A DNA stretch of 57,334 nucleotides from Edaphovirga cremea (GTDB taxonomy: Bacteria > Pseudomonadota > Gammaproteobacteria > Enterobacterales > Enterobacteriaceae), in assembly GCF_003332275.1 (NCBI RefSeq), contig NZ_QOVA01000025.1, positions 1-57,334 on the forward strand, given 5' to 3'. Below are positions 31,249-40,355 of the stretch, piece after piece. Both the position numbers and the translations under genes were made by a program. A model generated the notes under the pieces. The model worked only from the letters and a program-made list of their open reading frames with translations. It was not told where the DNA came from and searched no databases. Numbering within the stretch: position 1 is the first letter of the stretch; the number at the start of each line of letters is the position of its first letter.

Positions 31249-32088
31249 CTAGCCTTTAACCGCACCAGACATAATTCCGCGATTGAAATGTTTTTGCAGA
31301 CCCAGATAAACGATGATGCTTGGCAGCATCGCCAACAGGGTGATGGCAATAAAGATATTTGGGGTGATGCTCTCATCGGTACGCAAGGTGCCGAGGATCA
31401 CTGGGATGGTGTTCAGGCTGTCCTGATTCACGACGATCAGCGGCAACAGGTATTGATCCCAAATCATGATGAAACCGAAAGTGACGACGGTCCCCAATGC
31501 GGGTTTCACCAGCGGCAGAATCACATGGAAGAAGATCTGCCATTCGCTGGCTCCATCAATGCGCGCAGCCTCTTCCAACTCTTTCGGGATGGCGGCCATA
31601 AATTCGGTCAGGACAAAGATCGAGAACGCCCAACCCACCACCGGTAAAATCATCCCCAGATAGCTGTTATAGAGAGAGGCGTCGATCAACGGCAGGCGCC
31701 AGTTAATGATCATATAAAGAGGGATGGCGATCACTTCTTCCGGCAGCATCATGGTTGAAAGGATGATCAGGCTGGTCAGGGAGACGCCGACAAACTTCTT
31801 GCGGGCCAGCGCATACGCCGCCAGCGCACTGACTGATACCTGTAAAATGGTGCCGAAAAATACCACGACAATGGAGTTCAACAGATATTGCCAAACACCA
31901 ATTTCACTCCAGGCGAAAATAAAGTTTTCCCAGGAGAACTGATTTGGCCAGGCCAACAATTCACCGGGCTTCACCGGTGCCCCACTAAAGGCAGTCGCCA
32001 CGATTCCCCAATAAGGTCCCACAAAAACAATCAGTAGCAGCGCATAGATAATCCACCGGCCGATACTGTTCCAGCTTTTACTTTTCAT
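31249..32088 (-). CDS. Carbohydrate ABC transporter permease (MalG type)
   Basis: 279-residue inner-membrane subunit with six hydrophobic segments and the EAA loop ELEEAARIDGASEWQIF that docks the ATPase. ATG 32088 is chosen over upstream starts because GGAG lies 6 bases before it. It forms the channel with the neighbouring MalF-type subunit. Confidence 0.92.
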   Translation of the reverse strand: MKSKSWNSIGRWIIYALLLIVFVGPYWGIVATAFSGAPVKPGELLAWPNQFSWENFIFAWSEIGVWQYLLNSIVVVFFGTILQVSVSALAAYALARKKFVGVSLTSLIILSTMMLPEEVIAIPLYMIINWRLPLIDASLYNSYLGMILPVVGWAFSIFVLTEFMAAIPKELEEAARIDGASEWQIFFHVILPLVKPALGTVVTFGFIMIWDQYLLPLIVVNQDSLNTIPVILGTLRTDESITPNIFIAITLLAMLPSIIVYLGLQKHFNRGIMSGAVKG

Positions 32089-32107
32089 CATCAGCTCCAG
32101 GCTCGGT

Positions 32108-32992
32108 TTAATAACGGGCAATTCGCTTCTTCAACGTGAGATGACAGATGGTCAGCACGACGGTGAAGGCAAACAGCAGGAAAGAGACCGCGGAGGCATA
32201 ACCATAATCAAACTGTTCGAAGCCCAGTTTGTAGATATGCGTCATGATCATTTCAGTGGCATTGGATGGACCACCACCGGTCGTAGCGTACACTTCGGCA
32301 AACACCCTGAATCCACGGATAAAGGACAGCATCAGCACCACAGAAAGTGCCGGGATCATGCCGGGCAAAGTGACATAGCGCAGGCGGTTCCACCAATTGG
32401 CGCCGTCCACGTTGGACGCGTCGTACAAGTCACGGTTGATACCTGCCAGACCGGCAATGAATATCACCATGTTATAGGGCACCGCTTTCCAGATATGCAG
32501 CATCATGACTGTCCACAATGCCTGATCGGTATCCGCCAGAAATCCCTGAGCCGCCACGCCAAACCAGTCAAGAATATGGTTTACCACGCCGTTGCTGGTC
32601 GGGTTGAACAGGATGCGCCACATCTCGGCCACGATGGCCGCACTGGTTACCGCAGGCAGGAAAATCGCGGTACGGATAAAATGCAGGTGACGCGCAGGCC
32701 CTTCAAGCAGCATCGCCAGGAAAAAAGCGATCAGCGCCGCGACTACCATCGTCACCAACACGTAGATCAATGTATTGCCGACCGCTGAATGCAGTTCGAC
32801 ATCAGCAAATGCCCGGGAGAAGTTGGCAAAACCGACCCACTCATCGGGCTGGTTGAAATTCACCTTGTAAAAACTCATCACCAGTCCCTGAAGCATGGGG
32901 ATAAATTTAAACCAGGTAAAAATGATCAGCGCCGGGGCAAGGAACAACCACGGAACCAGGTTACGTTTCTGGCGAGGAGTTAGCGTTATCAT
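32108..32992 (-). CDS. Carbohydrate ABC transporter permease (MalF/TogM type)
   Basis: 294-residue permease with six hydrophobic segments, a basic N-terminus (RQKRNLVPW) and the EAA-type loop NVDGANWWNRLRYVTLPG. It is followed after 19 bases by the MalG-type subunit. A long hairpin precedes its start (33006-33042). Confidence 0.92.
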   Translation of the reverse strand: MITLTPRQKRNLVPWLFLAPALIIFTWFKFIPMLQGLVMSFYKVNFNQPDEWVGFANFSRAFADVELHSAVGNTLIYVLVTMVVAALIAFFLAMLLEGPARHLHFIRTAIFLPAVTSAAIVAEMWRILFNPTSNGVVNHILDWFGVAAQGFLADTDQALWTVMMLHIWKAVPYNMVIFIAGLAGINRDLYDASNVDGANWWNRLRYVTLPGMIPALSVVLMLSFIRGFRVFAEVYATTGGGPSNATEMIMTHIYKLGFEQFDYGYASAVSFLLFAFTVVLTICHLTLKKRIARY

Positions 32993-33005
32993 AATTCACT
33001 CATTG

Positions 33006-33042
33006 CCCCGGCAACCTGACTGCACTTTTCAGGGTGCCGGGG
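33006..33042 (-). terminator. Intercistronic stem-loop between binding protein and permeases
   Basis: CCCCGGCA-CCTG paired with CAGG-TGCCGGGG, 13 positions with one mismatch, and no T run. Hairpins in this position commonly protect the abundant binding-protein mRNA and lower downstream expression. Confidence 0.6.
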
Positions 33043-33134
33043 TGTTTAAATGGATAGCCAAAAATACGTTAGCCAACAGATGCCTATTCCCAAAGTACCT
33101 GGAGGCGCCGCACGACGGGTATCGGCAGGTTTAT

Positions 33135-34436
33135 TTACTGCCCCAGCACTTTCTGTTTGTCCAACTCTGCATCTACTTTTTCATTCACTGTCTTCAGCTC
33201 TGCGGCAATATCCGAATCGCAGCTCGCCAGAATGCGGTTGAAGCCATCCGCGGTGATTTGCCGGATTGGCGTCCAGTTAGGAACCTGCGGGATATATCGA
33301 CCATGTTCGACATACAGATCGGCAAACATCGCCCAGCGTGGATCGTTATAAACCGCTTTGGTATCCACCTGTTTGTTGATGGAGAGGCGCACTACCGGTA
33401 TGTTGTTGCTGCCCATGCCCATACCGATTTTTTGCCCTTCTGGCGAAATCATGAATTCAATGAACTTCTGCGCGGCCTCTTTGTTCTTGCTGCCCTTCAT
33501 CATAAAGACCGTGGTCCCCTCGGCCAGCGTTGCCTGTCCTTTAGGACCGGCTGGTGGTAGGACAACCTCGAACAACTCTTTGCCCGGATCTTTATCAAAG
33601 AGCGCAATGTGATAAGGACCGGAGAAGAACAGACCACTCTGACCAGAACGGAACGACGGAATCGCATCTGCGGTAGTGGCATTGATTGCCCCCGGTTGGA
33701 CGACTTTGTCACAGACCATGCCGCGCATGAAACTCAGCGTTTCCACAGCCGCAGGTTCATTGAGTGAAGCCTTGAATTTGCCTTCGCCAGCCGGACGAAT
33801 GAAATCACCGCCAGCCTGCCAGAGATAGGCACTGATAAACCAACTGGCATAACCGCGCGTGGTCGAACCCGGCAGGATAAAGCCATAGGTATCATCTTTA
33901 CCATTGCCATCCGGATCTTTGAAGGTGAAGGCGTGAGCCAGCGTGGAGATATCCTGCCAGGTCTTGGGTTGCTCCAGACCAAGCTTTTCACGCCAATCTT
34001 TTCTCACGAACAGCGCAAAAGTCTGTGCTGAGGTAGGAACGCCGTAATATTTGCCATCGATATAACGGGTACTGTCCCAAGCGGTATCGTAAATGTCTTC
34101 ACTGCCTGCAATATTTTTGGGATTAATCTCATCCACAATGCCCAGTTGGACGAATTGCCCAATCGCCGCAGCGTCATTAAAGATCAGATCGGGTAAGGCG
34201 TTACCTGCGGCAGCGCGTGCCAGACGTTGCTCAAAATCCGTGGTGGCGTTGAAATATTCGATTTTGATGCCGGTTTTTGCCTCAAAGGTTTCTGCTTCTT
34301 TTTTGTAAATATTTTTTGAGTCGTTACTGGCGCGGATCCATACCTGCAACGTTTCTGCGGCATGAAGATTGGAAACCCCTAATGCTAAAGAAGTGAATAA
34401 CAGTAAGGTCTTTATTTTCATTTTTGACATTATCAT
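33135..34436 (-). CDS. ABC transporter sugar-binding protein (extracellular solute-binding family 1)
   Basis: Periplasmic binding protein that delivers a sugar or oligosaccharide to the importer encoded downstream. 433 residues with a Sec signal peptide (KIKTLLLFTSLALGV, cleavage after LHAA near residue 27) and family 1 motifs such as GKYYGVPTSAQTFALF and GNGKDDTYGF. GAGG lies 6 bases before the ATG. First gene of a five-gene operon, divergent from the exported lyase. Confidence 0.93.
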   Translation of the reverse strand: MIMSKMKIKTLLLFTSLALGVSNLHAAETLQVWIRASNDSKNIYKKEAETFEAKTGIKIEYFNATTDFEQRLARAAAGNALPDLIFNDAAAIGQFVQLGIVDEINPKNIAGSEDIYDTAWDSTRYIDGKYYGVPTSAQTFALFVRKDWREKLGLEQPKTWQDISTLAHAFTFKDPDGNGKDDTYGFILPGSTTRGYASWFISAYLWQAGGDFIRPAGEGKFKASLNEPAAVETLSFMRGMVCDKVVQPGAINATTADAIPSFRSGQSGLFFSGPYHIALFDKDPGKELFEVVLPPAGPKGQATLAEGTTVFMMKGSKNKEAAQKFIEFMISPEGQKIGMGMGSNNIPVVRLSINKQVDTKAVYNDPRWAMFADLYVEHGRYIPQVPNWTPIRQITADGFNRILASCDSDIAAELKTVNEKVDAELDKQKVLGQ

Positions 34437-34955
34437 CAGCGTCCTCTTTGAAGTCTATTTTTTATGAATTGAGCTGGGATATAAAAACAGCAGGAACAGA
34501 GTGAAAATATTCAAAACCATTAAATCCCACGACCATTCAAAAAACAACTCCACAAAAAACAAAACAGAATTTCATAAGTCATAAATATGCTCAAGATCAC
34601 ACTTTCATTTGTTAAGAAAACGCACAAAAAACAACTTATTTACTAAATTCAATAAGTTATTCATAGTCCATATTTTTGTTTAATTATTCAAAAAAATCAA
34701 AAATTGACCTTTTTATATGATCAACATCACAACATTTCACGTTGCACGCTCACTAATTCTCGAATTAGATCTGGATCACACAAAATTCACAACCGTTCTC
34801 TAGAATCCAATTCCTCATCTCAAAATAATGTTTTTTGTTCTGCCTTAGAAATAAAGAAAATTCGAGAGAGAATATATAAAACTGCAGATTCCTTGCTGAG
34901 ACATGGAATAGTTTCGTCTGAAAAAAACCTATTAACCTGGCTGAGAGGAATAATT
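34437..34955. other. AT-rich 520-base divergent control region
   Basis: No gene seen on either strand. It carries the CRP-like sites described separately and a weak KdgR-like match at 34557-34577 (about 14 of 20 positions). Long A and T tracts suggest bending. Confidence 0.6.
34716..34784. promoter_or_regulatory. Two CRP-like sites in the divergent lyase/importer control region
   Basis: TATGA-N6-TCACA at 34716-34731 and TTAGA-N6-TCACA at 34765-34780 (extended match to 15 of 22 consensus positions). Their centres are 49 bases apart. The first half-sites are imperfect. Both could activate either divergent operon under cAMP control. Confidence 0.55.
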
Positions 34956-36176
34956 ATGTCGATAAAACCGCGATTAAGCGTGGCGTGCTTTTTTATTTTA
35001 ACCAGTTTATCCCCTTATCTTTTTGCTGCAGAAAGCCATCTGCTTTTATTGAAAAGCGATGACCTGAACTACACGCTGCAACAGACACAGCAAAACAATC
35101 CGCAATATGAAAAAGCCTATAAAAATCTGATAAGTAAAGCAGATAAATCACTTAAGAATCCCCTGTATTCCGTTATGGATAAAACTCTCGTCGCCGCGAG
35201 CGGGGATAAACATGACTATTACAGTTTCCCGCCATATTGGTGGCCAGACCCAAGTAAAAAAGACGGACTGCCCTATTTACGAAAAGATGGGGAAACAAAT
35301 CCTGATGCCAACAGTTCTGCAACAGATAAGAGCCGACTGAACAGCTTCAGTGCCGATGTCTATTATCTGGCGCTGGCTTATCATTTTACCCAACAGCCCG
35401 CTTATGCCCAAAAAGCCCGCGATCAGTTGGTGAACTGGTTCGTCAATCCTGAAACGAAGATGAACCCGAATCTGCAATACGCGCAGGCAATACCCGGAAT
35501 CAACACCGGACGCGGCATTGGCCTGATCGACAGTCGTGCACTGGTCGATGTGATCGACGCAGTGGAATTGATCCGCCCAGCCAATGTCCTCAGTGACAGT
35601 GACTATCAGGCGATTAAAGCGTGGTATGGCGATTTCTACCGCTGGATGACCACGAGCCAGAACGGCTTTGAAGAAGATAACTGGCACAACAACCACGGAA
35701 CCTATTTCGACCTGCAGGCAGCGTCATTTGCCCTGTTCAGCGATCAGCGTGAAGCTGCACAGAAACGCCTGCAGATTACCCAGCTCCGTCGCATCCCCTC
35801 TCATTTCGATCGGGAAGGCCGGCAGAATGCCGAACTTGAGCGCACCCGCCCATGGCACTACAGCAACTTCCATTTGGAAGCCTACAATAAATTGGGTCGC
35901 CTGGGTGACGTCGCGGATGTCGATATCTGGAACTTCGAATTGGACGAGCACAGTCTCAAGAAGGGCTATCAGTACGTCGCCAATTTCATTGGCAGCGATC
36001 AACCCTGGCCCTACAAAGATCTCGATGGCGTGCAGGATAAAAAAGCGCTGATCAGCATGATCACCGCCGCACGCGCTTATCCGGACGACGCGCAATTTCG
36101 TCAGAAAGCGGAAACCCTGATCGGGAAATACCCGGATTCGATCGACATTCTGCTCTATCCGATCACCACCAAATAG
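34956..36176 (+). CDS. Exported alginate-lyase-family protein (PF05426; PL38-like)
   Basis: 406-residue protein with a clear Sec signal peptide (hydrophobic 8-23, cleavage near FAA/ES) and the same domain as the cytoplasmic paralogue: DYYSFPPYWWPDP, NPNLQYAQAIPGI, WHNNHGTYFD (243-252) and PWPYKDLDG. It probably cleaves a polyuronate in the periplasm by beta-elimination. The frame runs 84 codons upstream, but ATG 34956 has GAGGAA and begins the signal peptide. It is followed after 64 bases by the exo-lyase gene. Confidence 0.87.
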   Translation: MSIKPRLSVACFFILTSLSPYLFAAESHLLLLKSDDLNYTLQQTQQNNPQYEKAYKNLISKADKSLKNPLYSVMDKTLVAASGDKHDYYSFPPYWWPDPSKKDGLPYLRKDGETNPDANSSATDKSRLNSFSADVYYLALAYHFTQQPAYAQKARDQLVNWFVNPETKMNPNLQYAQAIPGINTGRGIGLIDSRALVDVIDAVELIRPANVLSDSDYQAIKAWYGDFYRWMTTSQNGFEEDNWHNNHGTYFDLQAASFALFSDQREAAQKRLQITQLRRIPSHFDREGRQNAELERTRPWHYSNFHLEAYNKLGRLGDVADVDIWNFELDEHSLKKGYQYVANFIGSDQPWPYKDLDGVQDKKALISMITAARAYPDDAQFRQKAETLIGKYPDSIDILLYPITTK

Positions 36177-36240
36177 ATCGCCATGCAATGAACAGCACTG
36201 AAACCATGCACATACCAATATCGCCAAGGACATCCGACAG

Positions 36241-38244
36241 ATGAAGCAGTTCAGCAAGCCGCAGTGGGACAGAATCCAGCAGCGTGTGCAGCAACAACCG
36301 GAAATAGTGACGGCCCTCATGGCCGCGAATCGGGTGATTTTAAACTCGGAAACCTGCGTTCCCAAGACCGGTATCGCGACCTGGAACCTCTACTATTTCT
36401 GTCCCGAGCACGGCGTGCGACTGCTTTGGGATCGTCACTCCCCGGCGGCCCACCGCTGCCCGATCGATAACAAGGTATTTACGGGTGAGCCTTACGATGG
36501 TGCCTGGTGGCGTGGGCTGAATGGACTGAATGCCAAAGCCTGTAATCAATTGGGTTTGTTGTGGCAACTGACCGGGGAGACACGTTATCTCGAGAAGGTA
36601 CGCGATATCCTGATGAGTTATGCCCGCTACTATCCTGACTATGAAATACACGGCGGCATTCCCTATAACGGACCGGGCAAAGCCAACGCGCAAACCCTGT
36701 GCGAAGCCAACTGCCACCTGGATTTCACCCTCGGCTATGATTTCATTGCCGAGGCGCTGACCCAGGAACAGCGGGACTATATTGTTACGCGCCTGCTCCG
36801 GGCAGGCGCTGACTTTTTGGTTCAGCACCGCGCGCGACAATTACATAATCATGAAGTAAAAATCAGCAGTACGATCGGCGTGATCGGTATGATCCTCGAC
36901 GATGATGCCTATCTGGCGTTTGCCGTCAACGCGGAGTATGGCCTGCGTCATCAATTGGAACACGGCTTGCTCGCCGAAGGATTGTGGTTTGAAGGATCGA
37001 TTCATTACCACTTCTACGCGTTACAGGGCTTTTGGTCCTTTGAAAAACTGGCGCGGGGAAGTCGGTATAGCCTGTTGGATCTGCCGCAGTACCGCCGCAT
37101 GCTGAGTTTTCCCTTGCAGTTACTGATGCCCGACGCCACGTTCCCACGCATCAACGACTGTATTGCGGGTCAGGAGAAACTCAATCATAGCCATATCTAC
37201 GAGTTTGCCTATCAGATTTATGGCGGCGACGACTATGCCGCAGCATTGCAATACTGCTATCGCCAATCGCCACGGCGCAATCTCGATGCCCTGTTGTACG
37301 GTGTCGATGACTTACCGCAAGCGCCTATCGCCTTGATCCCCGTGGGGAATGTGCACGCGCCGGGCTGTGGTCTAAGCGTTTTGCGAAACCCTGCCCACCA
37401 GCGCGCATTGCTGGTCAAACACAGCCCTTACGGCGGCGAACACGATCACTACGATCGTTTGAATATCATCTTGTTCAATAACGGCAAGGAGATATTGCCG
37501 GATCTCGGTACCACCGGTTACGGCGCTGAACTCCACTATGGGTATTATAAAAACAGCCCGACCCATAACACACTGAGCATCAATCAAACCAATCAACCGC
37601 CTGCGGTACCTGACGTGTTGAATTGGCATCAGGAAGCGGCGTTTGCCTGGCTGGACACGCAGGTGGACTGGAGTAAACCGGCACCGGTGCTGGACAGCCA
37701 TACGCGAATCCAGTGGAACAGCGAATCCTATAAGAACGTCATTTTCCGTCGTCGTATTCTGTGGCTGGATGACGCCATTATTGATGTCAGCAATATCCAC
37801 AACCCGCATCAGCAGCAGTTGGACTGGACGCTGCATGTCGACGGTGAAGCTCTCGATCCGCAAGGAGAACCCACAACCTTTACCGATTCCGGGCCACTGC
37901 GCCATCTGCATGAAGTTGTTGCGACCCCTTTACAGGGCACCCAATTGCGGCAGTTCAACACAGCTGCCGGTACGTTATCGGTTTGGCTGAATGCAGATGC
38001 GACGATCTTTCAGGGTGTTGCCCCGGCAAATCCGTCGGTGCGCGATCTGAGTTATCTGATTTTGCGCAGTGAAAATACCGAGGCGCAGTTCGCCTGCGTT
38101 TACGATCTTAATGACGTCGCGCCACTGCTGTCTGTAACGATTGAAAAAAAGGACGATCGCACGACGGTCGTTCTGTCCCGCGCAACGGGAGATCAACAGT
38201 TTGACCTTTCTGTCGATCCCTCTGTGCTACCTGTCGTGAGTTGA
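36241..38244 (+). CDS. Heparinase II/III-family (PL15/PL17-like) oligouronide lyase
   Basis: 667-residue cytoplasmic protein (no signal peptide) with an N-terminal alpha-toroid (about 1-340) and a C-terminal beta-sandwich heparinase II/III-like domain (PF07940). Candidate active-site elements are HNHE (202-205), SIHYHFYALQ near 243-252 and GGEHDHYDRLN near 398-408. Family members such as Agrobacterium Atu3025 (PL15) release unsaturated monomers from oligoalginate. The substrate here is inferred from neighbours, and glucuronan or heparin-like chains are alternatives. It is operonic with the exported lyase. Confidence 0.82.
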   Translation: MKQFSKPQWDRIQQRVQQQPEIVTALMAANRVILNSETCVPKTGIATWNLYYFCPEHGVRLLWDRHSPAAHRCPIDNKVFTGEPYDGAWWRGLNGLNAKACNQLGLLWQLTGETRYLEKVRDILMSYARYYPDYEIHGGIPYNGPGKANAQTLCEANCHLDFTLGYDFIAEALTQEQRDYIVTRLLRAGADFLVQHRARQLHNHEVKISSTIGVIGMILDDDAYLAFAVNAEYGLRHQLEHGLLAEGLWFEGSIHYHFYALQGFWSFEKLARGSRYSLLDLPQYRRMLSFPLQLLMPDATFPRINDCIAGQEKLNHSHIYEFAYQIYGGDDYAAALQYCYRQSPRRNLDALLYGVDDLPQAPIALIPVGNVHAPGCGLSVLRNPAHQRALLVKHSPYGGEHDHYDRLNIILFNNGKEILPDLGTTGYGAELHYGYYKNSPTHNTLSINQTNQPPAVPDVLNWHQEAAFAWLDTQVDWSKPAPVLDSHTRIQWNSESYKNVIFRRRILWLDDAIIDVSNIHNPHQQQLDWTLHVDGEALDPQGEPTTFTDSGPLRHLHEVVATPLQGTQLRQFNTAAGTLSVWLNADATIFQGVAPANPSVRDLSYLILRSENTEAQFACVYDLNDVAPLLSVTIEKKDDRTTVVLSRATGDQQFDLSVDPSVLPVVS

Positions 38245-38252
38245 GTGAGTTA

Positions 38253-38279
38253 CCGGTATGGCGACATACCGGCTTTTTT
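38253..38279 (+). terminator. Terminator of the lyase operon
   Basis: CCGGTATG/CATACCGG stem with a GCGA loop and a T run, 9 bases after the exo-lyase stop. Confidence 0.9.
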
Positions 38280-38378
38280 CTTCAATGAACGTATTTCCTG
38301 CAACCTCATATGCGCAAGGCTAGTGATAAGTTGGTCAGTCCAAAATAATCCGCTGTTTGTTGCTCCCTCCGATAACGT

Positions 38379-38408
38379 AAAAATGCCCATTACTCGCGTA
38401 ATGGGCAT
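38379..38408 (-). terminator. TRAP operon terminator
   Basis: Eleven-base perfect stem (ATGCCCATTAC and its complement) with a 4-base loop and a minus-strand T run. Confidence 0.9.
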
Positions 38409-38435
38409 CATTATAAAACTTAAGGGAAAAAGTGC

Positions 38436-39728
38436 TTAACCGGTGTGTACACCGAAATATTTCGGCAGGAACAACGATATTTCTGGAACGTAGGTGATAA
38501 CCATCAGTACCAGGAACAGCACCGCATAGAATGGCAGCATCGCTTTCACCACCTGTTCTATTTTCTGCTTACTCACCGCACTGGCCACAAACAGTACCGA
38601 ACCTACCGGCGGCGTGATCAGACCAATACCCAGGTTAACCAACATAATCATCCCAAAGTGTACCGGATCGATACCCAAAGAGTTGGTGACCGGCAGCAGT
38701 ACCGGGGTCAGGATCAGGATCAACGGAGCCATGTCCATCAGGGTACCGATCAACAGCAACATGATGTTGATGCACATCAGGATCACATATTTGTTGTCGG
38801 AGAAGGACGTGAACATCTCGGTAATGCGCGCTGGCAGTTGCATATACGTCATGATGCCGCCGAACGCTGCTGCAAAGCCGATAAGAATCATAACGATCGT
38901 GACGGTTTTTACCGTACGGTACATCAGTTTTGGCAGTTCTGACCATTTATAGTCACGGTAGATAAACATGGTGACGAAGAATGACCATAAACAGGCGATT
39001 GCGGCTGATTCAGTGGCGGTAAAGATACCGGAGAGGATCCCTCCCATGATAATGACCACAGTCATTAATCCCCACAGCGTATCCACAAATATTTTGACTG
39101 CCTGACGGAAAGGGATTCTTTCCCCTTTTGGATAACCGCGCTTATGGGCGAAGCAGACACACATCACCATCAGGGTGAAACTGAGTAATAAACCAGGCAA
39201 GATCCCGGCGATGAACAGTGCAGCAATGGAGACGGTACCACCAGTTGCCAGTGAATAGATTACCGAGTTATGGCTGGGTGGGGTCAAAATTGCCTGAACC
39301 GAACCACTCGCCGTTACCGCCGCAGCAAAGTCGCGAGGATAGCCTTTCTTGTCCATTTCCGGGATCATAACGGAGCCGATGGAGGCCGTATCCGCTACTG
39401 AAGAACCAGAGATCGCGCCAAAAAATGTTGAGGCCACAATGTTGACCAGAGAAAGGCCACCGCGAATAAAGCCGACGAAAATGTAGGCAAAGTTTACCAA
39501 TCGTCGGGCAATACCTCCTTCGGCCATAATTGCACCAGCCAATATAAAGAAAGGAATTGCCAATAATGAGAATTTATTTACCCCATTGGTTAATTGGATC
39601 ATTACCGCTTCAAGCGGAATATCGATCCACAATGCGCCAACAATAGCACTGATACCCACTGCGTAAGCAACGGGAACGCCGATAGCCAACATAACGGCTA
39701 ACGAGGCAACCAATATAAAAGCATCCAT
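38436..39728 (-). CDS. TRAP transporter large permease (DctM)
   Basis: 430-residue inner-membrane protein of about 12 segments that performs Na+-driven uptake with the binding protein. DctM features include IPFFILAGAIMAEGGIARR, GSSVADTASIGSVMIPEM and LITPPVGSVLFVAS. Third gene of a dctP-dctQ-dctM operon. The cargo is probably an organic acid or uronate, given the neighbouring lyases. Confidence 0.94.
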   Translation of the reverse strand: MDAFILVASLAVMLAIGVPVAYAVGISAIVGALWIDIPLEAVMIQLTNGVNKFSLLAIPFFILAGAIMAEGGIARRLVNFAYIFVGFIRGGLSLVNIVASTFFGAISGSSVADTASIGSVMIPEMDKKGYPRDFAAAVTASGSVQAILTPPSHNSVIYSLATGGTVSIAALFIAGILPGLLLSFTLMVMCVCFAHKRGYPKGERIPFRQAVKIFVDTLWGLMTVVIIMGGILSGIFTATESAAIACLWSFFVTMFIYRDYKWSELPKLMYRTVKTVTIVMILIGFAAAFGGIMTYMQLPARITEMFTSFSDNKYVILMCINIMLLLIGTLMDMAPLILILTPVLLPVTNSLGIDPVHFGMIMLVNLGIGLITPPVGSVLFVASAVSKQKIEQVVKAMLPFYAVLFLVLMVITYVPEISLFLPKYFGVHTG

Positions 39729-39755
39729 GGGAGGGCTCCTGAATATCGTTCTGTA

Positions 39756-40268
39756 TTAACTTTCTGCTGAACCCAACATCACTACTGGACGATGTTGCTG
39801 AGAACCAAAAAGGATTCGCTCAATAATAAAAAGTATCGTAACTGCCGATCCTATCGGAAGTGGCAAATACGTTTCCCCTGCCGTAAGAAGAGGGAATTCC
39901 GCAACGGGTTGTTCCCACAATTCACTGCACAACGCGTAGCTGTAAATCAGAATGAACACGCTGATAGCCAGCATCATCAGATCGGCCAATAAGGCGCTGA
40001 TCTTCTGCAAGTGAGGCGGAAGACGGTCGGTCACCATGGACACGGCAATATGGGAGCCTGCACGATAGCTCACTGCTGCACCAATAAAGGTAAACGTCAC
40101 CATACACATAATTGCGACCGGTTCTGGCCAGGACAACGCGCTATTCAAGACGTAACGCGCAAATATACCAACAGGAATTACCGCCACCATGAGTAACAAA
40201 GCAATGCCAGATACCCACATGGAGATGCGATAAATAACATCCATGAGTGATGAATAGTTACGGCCCAT
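39756..40268 (-). CDS. TRAP transporter small permease (DctQ)
   Basis: 170-residue membrane protein with four hydrophobic segments and the DctQ-type motif RYVLNSALSWPEPVA. The frame opens 17 codons earlier; ATG 40268 is preceded by AGG at good spacing and gives the family length. It lies 27 bases before dctM. Confidence 0.92.
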   Translation of the reverse strand: MGRNYSSLMDVIYRISMWVSGIALLLMVAVIPVGIFARYVLNSALSWPEPVAIMCMVTFTFIGAAVSYRAGSHIAVSMVTDRLPPHLQKISALLADLMMLAISVFILIYSYALCSELWEQPVAEFPLLTAGETYLPLPIGSAVTILFIIERILFGSQQHRPVVMLGSAES

Positions 40269-40355
40269 GATAATAATACCTATATAAAGATGAAGCTTGC
40301 GTGGGGCAGCACACTGCATTTGGTAGGTCTATACTGCATACTGCCCCGTCTGGCC

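Noticed and set aside
28984-32121. ABC importer as the TogMNAB oligogalacturonide system
   Set aside because: Subunit types agree, but the associated lyases belong to the alginate lyase and heparinase families rather than pectate lyases, and no kdg or kdu genes are adjacent; the name is not justified.
34557-34577. KdgR box upstream of the sugar-binding protein gene
   Set aside because: Only about 14 of 20 positions match, in an A-rich region; too weak for a separate feature.
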